This document shows, in pieces, positions 11,701 to 24,150 of a stretch of DNA of 64,000 nt (positions are counted from its first letter, which is position 1; each line of letters opens with the position of its first letter). Source of the stretch: Ctena decussata (taxonomy: Eukaryota > Mollusca > Bivalvia > Lucinida > Lucinidae); NCBI GenBank assembly GCA_963989385.1, contig OZ022501.1, forward strand, positions 88,582,979 to 88,646,978, in the 5' to 3' direction. Under the pieces are notes generated by a model. That model saw only the letters and a list, made by a program, of their open reading frames with translations, ran no database searches and was not told the origin of the DNA. The position numbers and the translations under genes were made by a program.

Positions 11701-12003
11701 ACACAAGTACAAGCACTGGATCATACCAAATGAAGTTCTTTTGAAAATACGATACGTTCTGGTGACGTGGGTTGTAAGGATTTCTGAATGACCACTGTCT
11801 GGTTTGATTTACCATGCGTGTGTTTCGTGAACTTTGGCAGTTTTTGTATGTACTTTTTGCGTTTCAACCCCACATTTTCGTCAAGATTTTCAAAACGAAC
11901 GCCTAGTGATGGAACGCACAAGAATAGCCTTAAAAGACTGTAGTTAACATTTTAGTTTAAGTGCCGAAACTGTACTTAACCCATTGGTGCATAACATTGA
12001 AAA

Positions 12004-12036
12004 GATAATAATAATAATAATAATAATAATAAATGA
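12004..12036. repeat. (ATA)n microsatellite
   Basis: About nine perfect ATA/TAA units within AT-rich sequence. Confidence 0.95.
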
Positions 12037-12239
12037 TAATATAAAGACTTTATTTTCAGTGGGTGACACAATTAGTTACAAGCTACTCTTATTTGAGGCC
12101 CACTTAAAAATATGTACAAATCAAAAGATCTATCAAATACAAATATACAACAGACACTGGTCAGCGAAACCAAACATTTACTGTTTCAGGCCTCATGACT
12201 CAAGAAAAGAAAAAGCACTGGCAGCAATCAGTACTACCG

Positions 12240-12430
12240 TAAAATTCTAAATATTGGGACACCAAAAATAATCGCCGCAACTGTCCCAAACACGGAACAG
12301 CCTGGGTTTACAAAGCGGTAGCCAAAAGATTCAGGCGGAATAGCAAACAATGTAGACACTGATCAGACTGCTCCTCTAGGATAGCCTGATAGGAGTCTAC
12401 ACTGTCCGCTCAGACCTATCTATCCCAATA
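12240..12430 (+). repeat. Dispersed repeat shared with 30035-30215
   Basis: Both copies begin with ATTGGGACACCA, contain TGTAGAC followed by TGCTCCT and GATAGG blocks, and end with TCTACACT then GCTCAGAC or GTTCAGAC. An inverted GGTGTCCCAAT occurs at about 12811, so this may be one end of an element spanning 12245-12825. That reading is weak. Confidence 0.45.
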
Positions 12431-14439
12431 CATAGAATTTTTTATGGTATAACGGAATGAAAAGAAAGAAGCCCAATCCAGTAGCCTACCCTACCCGAAA
12501 ACGAAAAGCAAAAACGAGCCCCGGTTTCTGGGTATCTTAAAAAAAAAAACAAAAAAAACGGGTCACTTTAAATGTACATAAAAGTAAATCGATCATATGC
12601 CATATGTACGCTCAAAAACAATCACACAAAATATGAATTTACATAGTTTTACAATATATGCGCTACGCAACATCTGACGGTACCCTTGCAAGGGGAAGTC
12701 TGATCACAATCAACGCTGTTTTTCTATTCCAGTGGCATCTGTTGGGCGCATTGCAGCACTTTAAAATATATATAACTTTACATTTTTTTCGAGTAATTTT
12801 TGTAATTAGTTTTGGTGTCCCAATGTTTATTATAATTTTTGGTACCAAATATACGGAATACCAGACCACGCTTTCAGCTGCACTGCTCAGCGTCAGTTAC
12901 ACTTCAGAGTCGTTTAAAATGCTATAATTTTACAATCTATGTTGTTATAGGCGGTTCATTGACAGATTAAAAACAATGCCATGAAAATTAGCGAATTATC
13001 CCATTGGTCGGACCTAGAAAGACCTATTACACTCCCAGTTATGGCCTGCCATCCAAAATGTGGCTATTTAGCAAATTCTTCGTGATTTTTATCACTGATT
13101 AATCTGTCTCTGGGTAATTAATTGCATATTAGATGTTTGCAGGGTACGAAAGATCTGTACCATGTTTTAACTTTGATAAGAGATAATTTTCTTATAACAC
13201 ATATGAAAAATTTTCTAGAGAAACAAAGTTGTGTTTGTACGAATATATAATTTAATCCGTATCATCATAAACGCATTGTGCAGGGCCTAATTTGACACCA
13301 TTTTGCTTTAAAGACAAACGTTTTCAGGCTCTACCTTTGCTTTGCGCAAGTCCCTCAAAGCCAGTCCCTCTTTGTTTTCAAGTCTTTCAACAATCGTCAT
13401 ACCAAAACGTCCAGCAGTCGTCGTCGTCTTTATTTATTTACCATTTATAGTATCGAACTATCTAAAGCGAGTTTCAAGTAATCAAAAGCAAGTAATATAA
13501 AAAGGAAGCAGTTATAGACAGTATGGAGTAAAGAAGTGATTAAAATTTATATACAGAACTCTACAAAACTATCATTTTACGAATGAATAACATTTGATAC
13601 TGATTTGATTTCTTTTCATTACTGGCAATGCAACTACGCATCAGAGAAACAATAAATGGGATCCTTGTCTTACATTTTATTACCATCTATTTAACGTGTT
13701 CACCTTGTATTTATCTTCATGTACATTGTAGTTTTACCATGTCATAAAGTTTGTGAAATCGAAAAATAGGTCATTGAAGTCTTTTTTTTATGATTAATCA
13801 AGAACGGTTTAATGTTTTAAAGCCGGTGTCTGCCTAGGATAGCTTGCGCACATGCGCAGTCTGGTATGTAGACTAGCTCCTTGTCTGATACTAATGATTT
13901 TTACAGCCCTGCTAAGGCAATAATTTTTCCTGGCCGCATGGGTAAAATTGTACTCAAAGAAAAACTTCAGACAGAATCCGCAATTAAGCATGTAGCAAAG
14001 TTACCATATACGAAGTTTAACGTATTTTCAATATATCAATCCGTCAAAAATGATTTCGCAGAACTGAAAGTAATCACAGTTTATTTATCAATAAGATCCG
14101 CCTCCTTTCAGCCAGTAGCAAACTGCAGAAGCCTGACAGACTGCGCATATGCTGACGATGGTCTGGGCATGCGCACATTCTATGTCTCGAGAGATATTCC
14201 CCGGACATAGCTCATATTGAAAATCAAGATAAACTTGCGCATCTGTCCAGTCCGAAATCACAACCCATATATCCTACTGCCATATGCTGCACCAATTTCG
14301 CTCAGGGTAGTGGAATGATCCTTGTTTTCTTCTTTCCACGGACAGAGAGAGAGAGAATTTCGCTCAGGCAAATGGAATGATTCGTCTTTCCAGAGAGAGA
14401 AGGAGAGAGAGAGAGAGAGAGATAGTGAGGGAAAGATAC
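12431..14439. other. Interior stretch, no supported gene
   Basis: AT-rich. The segment 13640-13800 is a distant third relative of the 33145/35417 repeat pair. Small frames, such as 13881-14210 (+), match nothing I recognise. Confidence 0.4.
14340..14424 (+). repeat. GA-rich simple repeat
   Basis: Interrupted (GA)n tracts within a duplicated AATTTCGCTCAGG context (about 14297 and 14357). Confidence 0.85.
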
Positions 14440-14810
14440 TGCATATAGAAACATATGTCTTTGCTTTGTAGAGGTATTTTATCAGACTTCCCTTGAATAA
14501 CGTAACTCTTCCAAAATGGAGTCTGCTCTTAAAGGAAATCTTCTCTAAGAATATAAGAGTTGAACCATATTGAAAAGGGAGACAAAAACAAAAGTGCCAG
14601 AGTTTCAATCCCTGAAATTGTACCCACTCACCTTAAGATAAAACAAATCGCCTTCCTATAGCTAATTACGTCTTGGGACATAAAACTCATTTTTCAATCT
14701 GGCAGATTCCAGATGTTCATGCTTTTCAACACTTTTACCGGTCAATTGTGTGTCAGTCTGGGTCAAGTTTAAATGTCATATCTGATATTGTAATGTCACC
14801 TTTTATCAAT
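14440..14810 (-). repeat. Right arm of the widely spaced inverted repeat
   Basis: Reverse complement of 5940-6340 with moderate divergence. See the left arm for shared landmarks. Any open frame read through it is repeat-derived. Confidence 0.7.
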
Positions 14811-15480
14811 TCCCGACTTATTATTATAAGCGTAATTCCATTCCCACCGATAAAGTTTTTGCAATTTGACTCGTATGCATGTAAAACGCATTGTGCAAAC
14901 TTTCTGTTTTGAGTTAAAAAAAGAAAGAAAAAAATAATGGTGATGAAGTTATCACAAAACTCTTGAGAGTTGCTAAACCAAAATTTTGCATGGGCAACTT
15001 TCCTATTCAGGCCTTGCATAAGCGGTTTGAATTAACATGAATTATTTTGTGGAAAATCGTTCTTTTCCTCCATTACTATTGCGTTAAGTTCTTACAGGAC
15101 AAGGTGTGGTTGGGTTCGGCGATGGTGCTGTCCCTACTGTGTCTTATAAACGTCCCGAAGAGAGTCTGATGTACACATTTATACATACACTAAAATTTGA
15201 CACTAAAATTTGACAATCTCGTGTTAAGTTAAAAAAAACTGTACTCATACGTATGCGAAATGTTTGTCGTACACCAACCTATTCGCAATCAACTTGCGCA
15301 CGTGAAGACTGAGTTGTATCGTTCTTTGTTGGACGAACTGTGATGCCTCAAACAGATTTCGCATATGCACAAGCTATCCTAGACATGCACAGTTTTATAT
15401 TATGAATGTAAAAAGATCATATCATGATTAATGATAAAAATATACGTAATACATGTAAGGGAATTTAACTAAGAAATAGA

Positions 15481-15635
15481 TTAGCTCTAGCAGTGAATTG
15501 TTGAGTAATAATGCACTGTTTGGAGGTCAGTTGTGAAGTAGAGCATATCACGAGAGCGGAGCGCGAATGATATATCTACTAACAACAGACCGACAAACAG
15601 TGAATTATTACACAACAATTCAATCCTAGAGCTGA
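15481..15635. repeat. Small foldback MITE (~155 bp)
   Basis: Inverted ends of ~45-55 bp. The left begins TTAGCTCTAG, then AGTGAATTGTTG, AGTAATAATGCACTGTTTG. The right reads the complement, ending TCCTAGAGCTGA. Almost the whole unit is stem, with a central CACGAGAGCGGAGCGCG block. The superfamily is not determined. Confidence 0.75.
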
Positions 15636-15826
15636 ACTATCTTGATTCTAACACTAAAAAACGCTGCAAAAGTATTCTTTTCATTCAAATTCTCTCAACC
15701 TTCTTGCCAGCGCGTTAATGCTCCCGCCAATTTTCTTAACTGTATTTAAGATAAATGTACATTTTTAAGGCGAATTTAGAAAGAAAAAGAGACATAACAC
15801 CGTCTAACGTCTCAAAACGTCGCAAA

Positions 15827-15860
15827 ATGACGTCAGTATCGCTAGTGACGTCAGTAGTTA
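15827..15860. promoter_or_regulatory. Paired CRE-like palindromes TGACGTCA
   Basis: Two TGACGTCA sites about 22 bp apart, with TCACGTG shortly downstream near 15865. These match CREB/ATF-type and E-box consensus sites. No gene start lies nearby, so activity is speculative. Confidence 0.3.
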
Positions 15861-16039
15861 GACTCACGTGCTCCGAAACAGCGAATCGTTGCAGAATAAA
15901 GCACAGGAACTTTCCATTGCTTCCATAGGCGCACTGTGATAGAATAAGAACCAAAATAAGAAAAACGTGAACATGACTTTATTTTATAATGCAGGCGGAT
16001 TGTTTGGTATACTTATGCGTGTTGCCGGACATGGGTTAT

Positions 16040-17766
16040 TAGCTCGCCTGGACGAAGTCCAGGAAGAGCTATTGCACAACCCCCAGCGTCGGCATCGGCG
16101 TCAGCGTCGGAGTCGGCGGCGGCGTCCGCATTTACGCTAAAAGTTTTAAGAGCTTATATTTTCTAAATTATTTGATGGATCTGGTTCCTATTTGGTATGA
16201 TGATAGACATAGGTCCAAATTTTCTTTCAGCAATACTCTTGCCCAAGCCTATGATCTCAAAGTCAGAGCGTCATGGGAACAGAAAGCTTCTGATCACACT
16301 GGACGGAAACAAAGGCTGATGTGAGATTTTGCTGGGCCTATATGCCACTTCTTGGTTTTGTCATGTCGTGGCTCATACTTGGTATTAGCACATTGACCAA
16401 ATATACTCTAACATTTTCTACTTGCTGTCGGAATAAGTACTTCACTTTACTATTTAAAACAAGAGGACCAAGAGGCCCTAAATCGCTCATCTGAGCGAAA
16501 AAGTTAAAGGTCAAACAAGGGTCATCATTTGAACAAACCTGATAGTTTGCAACCATTTCAAAATTTTGAATATTTTCCTATGTATTGCTATGGTTCAAAC
16601 CCATTGAACAAACTTGGTAAAGGACCAATAGACAATGCTACATACTAAATTTCAAGCATCTGAGCCAAGTGGTTCTGAAGAAGAAGATTTTTGAATATTT
16701 TTCTATGTTTTCTATGTTTCAAACACACGACTTCCTACCGCGAGGTCATTTTAAACCCTGAGGCCATCATTTGTATAAAGTGGATAAACGACTACAAGGC
16801 AATGCTACATACCAAATTTCAAGCATCTGAGCCAAGTGGTTCTGAAAGTGAAGATTTTTGAATATTTTCTCTATGTATTTCTATGGTTCAATCTCATGAC
16901 CTCTGGGGTGGGGCCATTTAGACCCTGGGGTCATCATTTGAACAAACTTGGTAAAGTACTACTAGGCAATGCCACGTACCAAATTTTAAGCATCTGAGCC
17001 AAGTGATTCTGAAAAAGAAGTTTTTTTTCCATACTTTTCTATGTATTTATATGGTTCAAACTTAGGACACCCTGCCGTGGGGCTATTGTGGACCCTGGGG
17101 CCTCCATTAGAACAAACATGGTAAAGGACTATTAGGCAATGCTACATACCGAATTTCAAGCATCTGAGCCTTGCGGCTCTGAAGAAGAAGATTTTTGAAT
17201 ATTTGTCTATGGTTCAAACCTCGGACTCCATGCCATTGGGCCATTTTGGACCCTGGGCCCATTATTTGAACAAGCTTGATATAAGATTATTAGGCAATGC
17301 TACATAAAAAAATTCAAGCAACTAAGCCAAATGGTTCTGAACAAGAAGATTATTTAATATTTTTCTATGTATTTCTATGGTTCAATCCCATGGCCCCTGG
17401 GCCGGGACCATTTTAGACCCTGGGGCCATCATTTGAACAAACTTGGTAAAAGACCACTAGGCAATACTACAAACAGAATTTCAATCACCTGCACCAAGTG
17501 GTTCTTCAGAAGAAGATTTCTAAGTATATTTGAATTTCGAACCCAAGACCCCCCGGGCCTTTTTGGACCACAGGGCCAGTGTTTGAATAAAACTTGGTAG
17601 AGGTCCACTAGACAATGCTTCATAACAAATATCAAAGCCCTAGGCCTAGTGGTTCCAGAGAAGATGTCATTTAAAGCAAATTGACGCACGACGCACGACG
17701 GACGACGGACACCGACTGATCACAATAGCTCACCCTGAGCCTATATGGCCCATGTGAGCTAAAAAG
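16040..17766 (+). repeat. Tandem-core repeat element (~168-bp units)
   Basis: Starts near TTAGCTCGCCTGGACGAAG followed by a GTCGGC-rich stretch, and ends near CCCATGTGAGCTAAAAAG. Between them are about six imperfect units containing AAGCATCTGAGCCAAGTGG, TTTCTATGGTTCAA and GACCCTGGGGCCATCATTTG. A GACGCACGACGGACGAC block closes the array. The ends carry inverted TTAGCTC / GAGCTAA. Frames inside (for example 17367-17600 +) are by-products of the repeat. Confidence 0.8.
16340..16375. repeat. Solitary end related to the 31839-32074 MITE
   Basis: TGGTTTTGTCATGTCGTGGCTCA resembles the right terminus of the MITE at 31.8-32.1 kb. No partner end was found nearby. Confidence 0.4.
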
Positions 17767-18132
17767 CGCAAGAAATTTTCAAAATTTAAAATTTTCAATT
17801 CTATTCTCTATTTTATAATTACGAAAGCAAACACAATAGTTACCTATCAATAAATTTCCTCAAGTTATATTATTAACCACAGTGAAATACAAGTTTTCGC
17901 CACTTGCTGCGAAATTTGAAATTCCTTTTCTGCTGCGCATGCGCCGTTTATAAACATGCGCAATCAATGGTTGGCGCATCAAGCGGCCAAATTAAAAAAA
18001 TCGTGTCAGTGTTTTGAATTATTGTGAGAAATGTTGTCTGAGAAAAACATCTTTTTGGATAGTTAACTAGATTATTGTGATAAAGCAATTAAAACTGTTA
18101 ATGACATCGTGCCGCTCATGTCATCGTCTCGT

Positions 18133-18785
18133 ATGGCAAGTAACACAATGTTTATTTTTATTCTTTCCTTCGTATTTAAACGTTGAATACATTATCATCA
18201 TTGTGCTAGAATTCTTCGCGCTACTTGTTTCTGTGTGCAAAATGTAGAATATTGTTTGTCTGATTAGAACAGCCTCACTGAGACGGTTAAAATGAGTTAC
18301 CACAATAAATATTTTTGAGCTGTGAGTAGAAGACGTGTGCCCCTTATAACCCTTTGTCTGTTATTTTTATAGGTAAATGCATAGAAAATCCAAGCTGCAG
18401 AAGTGATATTGTCCTACGCGTGATACTGGATTGCGATGAATATTTGTGACGCAGCGTATGATGATTTCGTGTCTCATACTGTATCGCCCGTGTAAACGTC
18501 ACAGATGGTAAGTAACACAATGTGTTTTTCTGTTCTTTGTTGTTTTTCCCTTTTATATTGTGCATAAACGATGAAAAACTCATGGTTGTGCTAGCATGCT
18601 TTTGTTACGGCGCTTGTAGATGATAATTTATGATATTTTACTTGTTTCTGCACGCTACATGTAAAAGGAATTAGAACAGTCTCAACGAGTCTGTTCAAAT
18701 AAGTAACCACGATTTTTAGCAGCGTGCAGAAAACGAATGCCCCTTATAACCCTAGTTCAATTGATATTACACGTTAATGCATGGA
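18133..18785 (+). repeat. Tandem direct duplication (~375-400 bp units)
   Basis: Units start at 18133 and 18507 with GGYAAGTAACACAATGT and end with CCCCTTATAACCCT (18340, 18740) followed by TTAATGCATGG or AAATGCATAG. Internal shared blocks include TTGTGCTAG, ACTTGTTTCTG and TTAGAACAG. The duplication is diverged, hence old. Confidence 0.7.
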
Positions 18786-18789
18786 CTTA

Positions 18790-20324
18790 TCAAAATATAG
18801 CTAATATAGTCATTTGGTTATGGTTTGGAATTCAGGCGAGAAAAGCGATATTCGTCGTTCTAGTATGCTTTTTCACTAATTTAAAGACTGCTGGTAACTG
18901 ATGCAGAGATGACAAAAATAATAATGAATAGATAAAAGGTGAACAAAATGAATCCGTGCAAAACTAGTTAATCGACAATTTTTAACTCCCTTTCTGTAAA
19001 TAATTCTTAAATGGGGTGGTCAAAAGATTGAACCTGTTTGGGAGCTCTAGATTGCTGTCTTATCCCATCGAATTCATGTTACAGTATGTGTTGTAATTGA
19101 ACTAAAACATTGTTTACACCCAAGGCCACAGTATGAAAAGCAGGCTCCGCCCTCAAACTATAAATCGTGGTTAATTCAAAATCATTTCAGATTTGGATAC
19201 ATCTTTTTCACTGAAACATTAAACCATTATTTTTTCAAAATAATTTCAGTGGAAGTTGAATTATTCTTCTTCTACATATACACTGATTTAACTGTTCTTA
19301 CGGATGCTTTCAACACCCTGAAGTTTAAATGTATTGTGCAGATTTCTAGCTAGTCAAGAAGAAAAAATGACAGTTTGAATGTTTACCGTTGACCAAGTCG
19401 TGTGATTTAAACAGTAGCTATGCTACTGTCCTGGTGAACCCTATTAGTCTCTTTGACACCGAGAGCCCAGTAACTTCTATTAAGCCACACCCTCATATTC
19501 ATTGTATGGCCTACATGAAACTGGGCCTTAAACTAAACCGAAAAAGAACAATAAATATTCGGTATACGCAATATTATTTTCTTGGCGAGAGGCTTAATGA
19601 GCATTTTTTCACAGAAAATAATTAAGGTGAGTGAAACCCAAACACATTTGCTGGGGTACGCTTCCGATACTTTAGCTCCGCCCACTGACTTCATCACACG
19701 ACGAACGCTGAAAAATCGAATTTTAATTTATATATTTACACTTTATTTTTAGACTCTTTTTAAACTTCATTTTACTGGGTCCCAAATGAACGCAATATGG
19801 AGGATTTATGGGAACATTACAGCGATTAACAATAATAACAATCGCAGGGGTCTGGTTATGCTTCGTACTTAATGTACTGAATATGTGATTACATAGCACT
19901 AATGTCTAAATCATAGCGATTTACTCATGGCACGTTGTCTGTTTCATTTCCCAAACGCAACGAATTTAAGTTGCAATACAGACATGTTCAAGTGATTTGT
20001 TACAACATTTCAAGAAAATCATTTTTGTGGAAAAAAATACGCGAGGTTGTTAGTTTAAACGGGTTTTTATTCAACATGTAGACATACACAATCAATACAT
20101 ACAAGAATAATATGAAATGATTCGATAACAAGCTAACTAGCTAATAACCATCGTCGCCTACTTAACATGTATTTGCAATGACATATTAGTGCATAAGATT
20201 TCTAAGCAACAGACAATCAAGACACGTTTATATGAACATATACATCATTGTATTAGGACTGAAAAGTTTTGATGTGAGAACAGCATTCAATATGAATCAA
20301 TCGAACCATATTTAAGATATAAGC

Positions 20325-20376
<52 letters not shown>

Positions 20377-20586
20377 AGAAACAACAGATGTTTCAATTCA
20401 TTTCCGTTGTCTGAACCGCTTCCCGACAAAAATGTACCATCAGCGTAGCAAAATACTTGGTTTCGTAGTTGCAGATAATTTGGACAATCGTACAGATAAT
20501 GTTTTACTGTTTCTGTTCGACCACAACAAGAACACGTTGAACGCGAGGTTGTAAACTTGGCTGTCCCATTTTAGGCTTGAAAAAGG
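18790..20586. other. Interior stretch, no gene; contains a (GA)n microsatellite
   Basis: AT-rich with no supported gene. A perfect (GA)n tract of about 43 bp lies at 20329-20371. A 60-codon frame just after it (20372-20554) is not recognisable. Confidence 0.5.
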
Positions 20587-21075
20587 GGCTCGGTAAAGTT
20601 AGCAGAACGAAAATTCTGCAGAAAATTCTGCAGAAGATTCTGCAGAATTTTCTGCAGAAAAAGTGGTAAAGTTAGTGAAATGAATATTCTGCAAAATTTT
20701 CTGCAGAATTTTCTGCAGAAAAAGTGGTTAAGTTAGCGAAATGGATATTCTTCAAAATTTTCTGCAAAATTTTCTGCAAAAAAAGTGGTAAGGATAGCGA
20801 ATTAAAAATTCTGCAGAATTTAGCAATTTTTATTTCTTTGTTTTGTCAATTACGGACCACAAAATGTGAGTGTGCACCGATTACCGCACTACCCTATTTC
20901 ATATGAGAACCGAGATATTCACAAAAATTGCACAGTTTCTTCTGCTGGAAAGTTGCAGAACGACATTAAAGAAACCCGTAGTAAGCAAAGTTTAATTTCC
21001 ATGTTCTGTCATCTGGAGGCCACAAAATATGAGTGAGCACCGTTTACCGCACCACTATATCTCATATGTGGACCG
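20587..21075 (+). repeat. Left long inverted terminal repeat of the foldback element
   Basis: Three sub-repeats of ~70-75 bp contain runs of TTCTGCAGAA-type palindromes and AAAGTGGTAAAGTTAGYGAAATG. They are followed by two diverged satellite-like units containing GGACCACAAAATGTGAGTG and GAGGCCACAAAATATGAGTG. The arm matches 29240-29712 in reverse complement. Confidence 0.85.
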
Positions 21076-21604
21076 AAATATTCACAAAAATCGCATACAC
21101 TGGCGCTCACGTATTTGTACACATTCAAAACGCGTCGGGGACGCAGTTGATGCGCGCGGGATACGCGGTAATTATGGACGCGAATATTTTAGTAGCCAAT
21201 GAAAATTCGTTCTCAGTTTTGCGTATACCGCGAAGCGACGCGTGCAACGCGCATTTTATGCAAATTTCATGGACCCAATCAAAATTGCGCACATGATACG
21301 GGTAATGACGTAGTCCTTTGCGTCTCAACGCGCCCGTACGGGAACCAATCAAAATCGCGTATTGAATGCGCATTTTAGTGAGGTCAACTTTAAGTAAATC
21401 TTGTGAAAGAAAGAGCCATTAGTCTACATCAAGCATGATGTCGAATGCTCATTTGGTCTTACTTGAACCATAACGGGAAAGAAAGAAAAAAGAAGCCTAG
21501 AAACTCGACCGGCAACTCAAAACTAAATGCGACTGGGACAGTCCCATGACACTTCGCCACTGAAGTGGAAATAAATCACACTCTTCAGCCATAAATTCCT
21601 TTGT

Positions 21605-23116
21605 ATCAGAAATTAAAATCGTGGAATCTGAAATTAATATGGCCTTTATGGAAAATAAGTGCCAGGCGGCAGTCACTTTGAATCTTAAAGAATTCAAGTC
21701 AGGGTGGGGTTGGGGGGATAAAAACCTCTGATCAGTGACCTATAAATAGCAGTGACCTGGAGGGCTGATTGGAGTTTTACGAGAGCATGTTTGGGAGAGG
21801 AGTGGTAGGTCACTGCTCTGATCAACATGACTTGGAAACGGCTGTCTCCAGGGCAGTGTCCTCAGCCCTATCCTATTCATTGTAATAATAAATACCCTTG
21901 ATGATGCCCTGGGGGGGGGGGAGAGGGCAAACCTCTCTCTTTCTCAGTTTGCAGATGACAGTGCTATCTGGACCTACCACTCCTCTCCCAAACATGCTCT
22001 CGTAAAACTCCAGTCAGCCCTCCAGACAATCGAGATATGGTCCACGCTCTGGGGCTTCAAAATACCCACTATTAAGACAAAGGCTATAATTTTCCCTTAA
22101 AAAAGACTTAATATTGAATCACTTTAAAAACTCTCCCTTTTTGGGACAAAAATAGAATTTAGTGACCATATCACCTTCTGGGCATGATCCTAGATAGCAA
22201 ACTAACATATGGGGTCAGCATATTAAAAATCTGATTGAAAAATGTAATAAAGACCTAAACCTCATGAGGATGGTTTCAGGCACCTCCTATGAAGCAGATA
22301 AGAAAATCCTATTGACATTATAAGGCCCTAATCCTCAGTAAAAGTCGATTATGGTGCGCAAGCTTATAACTCGGCACCCAAACATCTACTCTCAAAGCTC
22401 AAGACCTCATCCAAAACAACTTAGCACTCCGTATTGCTATGAGGGCATACCACTCCGCCCCTATTAATGCTTTAGAAGTTGAATGTGGAATTAAACTCCT
22501 ACAGCTGAAGGTGCCGGGCTGCGTAGCGCAATCTATAGGGCACCTGACTCATGCCAGAGGTCTTGGGTTCGAGAACCCAGTTGGGCCACATACTTCGTTT
22601 CTCCTTCCGCAGATTCAAGAAAGGCAGTTGTCAATTATTGACCACCGGCACTTACAACCATACCAAACCCTCAAAACTGGACTTTTATCCCCTAATAAAT
22701 GAAGCAGTAACTGAAAAATGGCAATCCCAATGGACCAATAGCAACAAGGGCCACACCTTCCATTTCGTCAAACCAAAGGTTAAACTTCAATGTGACGTAT
22801 ATAGTCTCAATAGACGTTTCAACATAGCCTATTCCAGACTAAGGCTAGGACACTGCGGGCAGGGCTGCCTTCACTACAGTAACCAGTCCGCCCTATGCCC
22901 CCACTGCAATGATGCAGAAGATCTCAACCATATCTTCTTTGACTGTGTGGCCCCATAACAATCAAAGGCGAGACCATAGAATCCACCATATTCAAGTTAG
23001 GCTATCACACAATAGATCTGAGACTGCTCCTGTCTCTCCCAAAGAAACATGCAAATACAATACAGAAGGTAGTCTTTGAATACCTAGACAAAACCAATAT
23101 CATTGCCAGGATATAG
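21605..23116 (+). pseudogene. Decayed non-LTR retrotransposon RT gene, copy 1
   Basis: Pieces of a LINE ORF2-like protein (I/Jockey-type order) appear in shifting frames. There is an RT fragment near 21620-21690, motif C as FADDSAIW near 21948, the post-RT connector (SALRIATRAYHS-like) near 22370-22500, and a C-terminal zinc motif CPHCNDAEDLNHIFFDC at about 22895-22945. The C-terminal coding then runs to a stop at 23116. The middle RT motifs are deleted. An inverted duplicate of the 21972-22026 coding sits at 21757-21812. The RNase H domain is missing, and a SINE occupies its place. The homologous remnant in copy 2 (59180-61130, minus) keeps RNase H. The gene is dead and now forms part of the larger element. 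Confidence 0.8.
22509..22640 (+). repeat. tRNA-derived SINE inserted in the LINE remnant
   Basis: Begins GTGCCGGGCTGCGTAGCGCA, with A-box-like TAGCGCAATC, B-box-like GGTTCGAGAACCC and the tail ACTTCGTTTCTCCTTCCGC. It is the same family as 35064-35200. It replaces the RNase H coding present in the other element copy, so insertion coincided with, or was followed by, a ~750-bp deletion. Confidence 0.8.
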
Positions 23117-23365
23117 ATAGATTCCAATACAATAAGGAAAAAAAATCCCCCTAATTTTCTCTAATTCGAGCCCCTGTTGCTAACCACCTACCAAACCCAT
23201 TTCCCCAAATCCCTGGATCCACATTTATACCCTACTAAGTGCAATGCTCATGACGAAAACTCCCATTACCCAGTAAAAGCCCCAGAACCCATATGTACGA
23301 CTACAATCTGACTTTCCCTACGGTCGTATAAATAACTTTTGTCTATTGACAATAAAGGCTAAAAT

Positions 23366-24150
23366 TAATATGTATCCAACCTCCTTAACCTCACACCCAG
23401 GCTAAGTTACCCGGAAACTAAATGAAGCATAATAAGGTTCAGCACATTTGCTCCCTAGAAACAGCCAAAAGAAACTGCCCTGTTTTCCCGTCAATCCGCA
23501 ATAAGAAATAAGTTACTGTCCCTGTGTCTATTAATAATGTTCTCCATTACCCCTCCAAAAAATAATGTGTATCCAACCTTCTTAATCTCATACCCAGGCT
23601 TAGTTACCTGGAAACTAAATAAACCATGATAAGGTTCAACTCATTTGCTCCCTAGAAACAGCCAAAAGAAACCGCCGTCCTTTTTGAACAATCCGCAATA
23701 AGAAATAAGCTACTGTCCCCGTGTCTATTAATAATATTCTCCATTTCCCCTCCAAAAAATAATGTGTATCCAACCTCCTTAATCTCATACCCAGGCTTAG
23801 TTACCTGGAAACTAAATAAACCATTATAAGGTTCAACTCATTTGCTCCCTAGAAACAGCCTAAAGAAACCGCCGTCCTTTTTGAACAACCCGCAATAAGA
23901 AATAAGCTACTGTCCCCGTGTCTATTAATAATATTCTCCATTTCCCCTCCAAAAAATAATGTGTATCCAACCTCCTTAATCTCATACCCAGGCTTAGTTA
24001 CCTGGAAACCAACTAAACCATTATAAGGTTCATTACATTTGCTCCCTAGAAACAGCAAAAAGAAACTGCTCTCTCCTCCCAACAATCCACAATAAGAAAT
24101 TAGCTACAGTCCTGTTGTTGACTAATAATATTCTTCATTTCCCAAAATAT
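23366..24150 (+). repeat. ~197-bp minisatellite, four units
   Basis: Units start at about 23367, 23563, 23761 and 23958 with AATGTGTATCCAACCTCCTT and contain CTCCCTAGAAACAGCC and TCCGCAATAAGAAATAAG. Copy 2 of the element lacks this array: it runs directly from the zinc-motif region to the counterpart of about 24385. The array therefore expanded in copy 1 or was lost from copy 2. Confidence 0.85.

Noticed and set aside
14258..14608. 116-aa minus-strand frame with Ser-Leu repeats
   Set aside because: The repeated part is the (GA)n microsatellite, and the rest lies in the inverted-repeat arm.
15827..15860. A host promoter at the paired TGACGTCA sites
   Set aside because: No coding exon, TATA or initiator context nearby; listed only as a low-confidence site.
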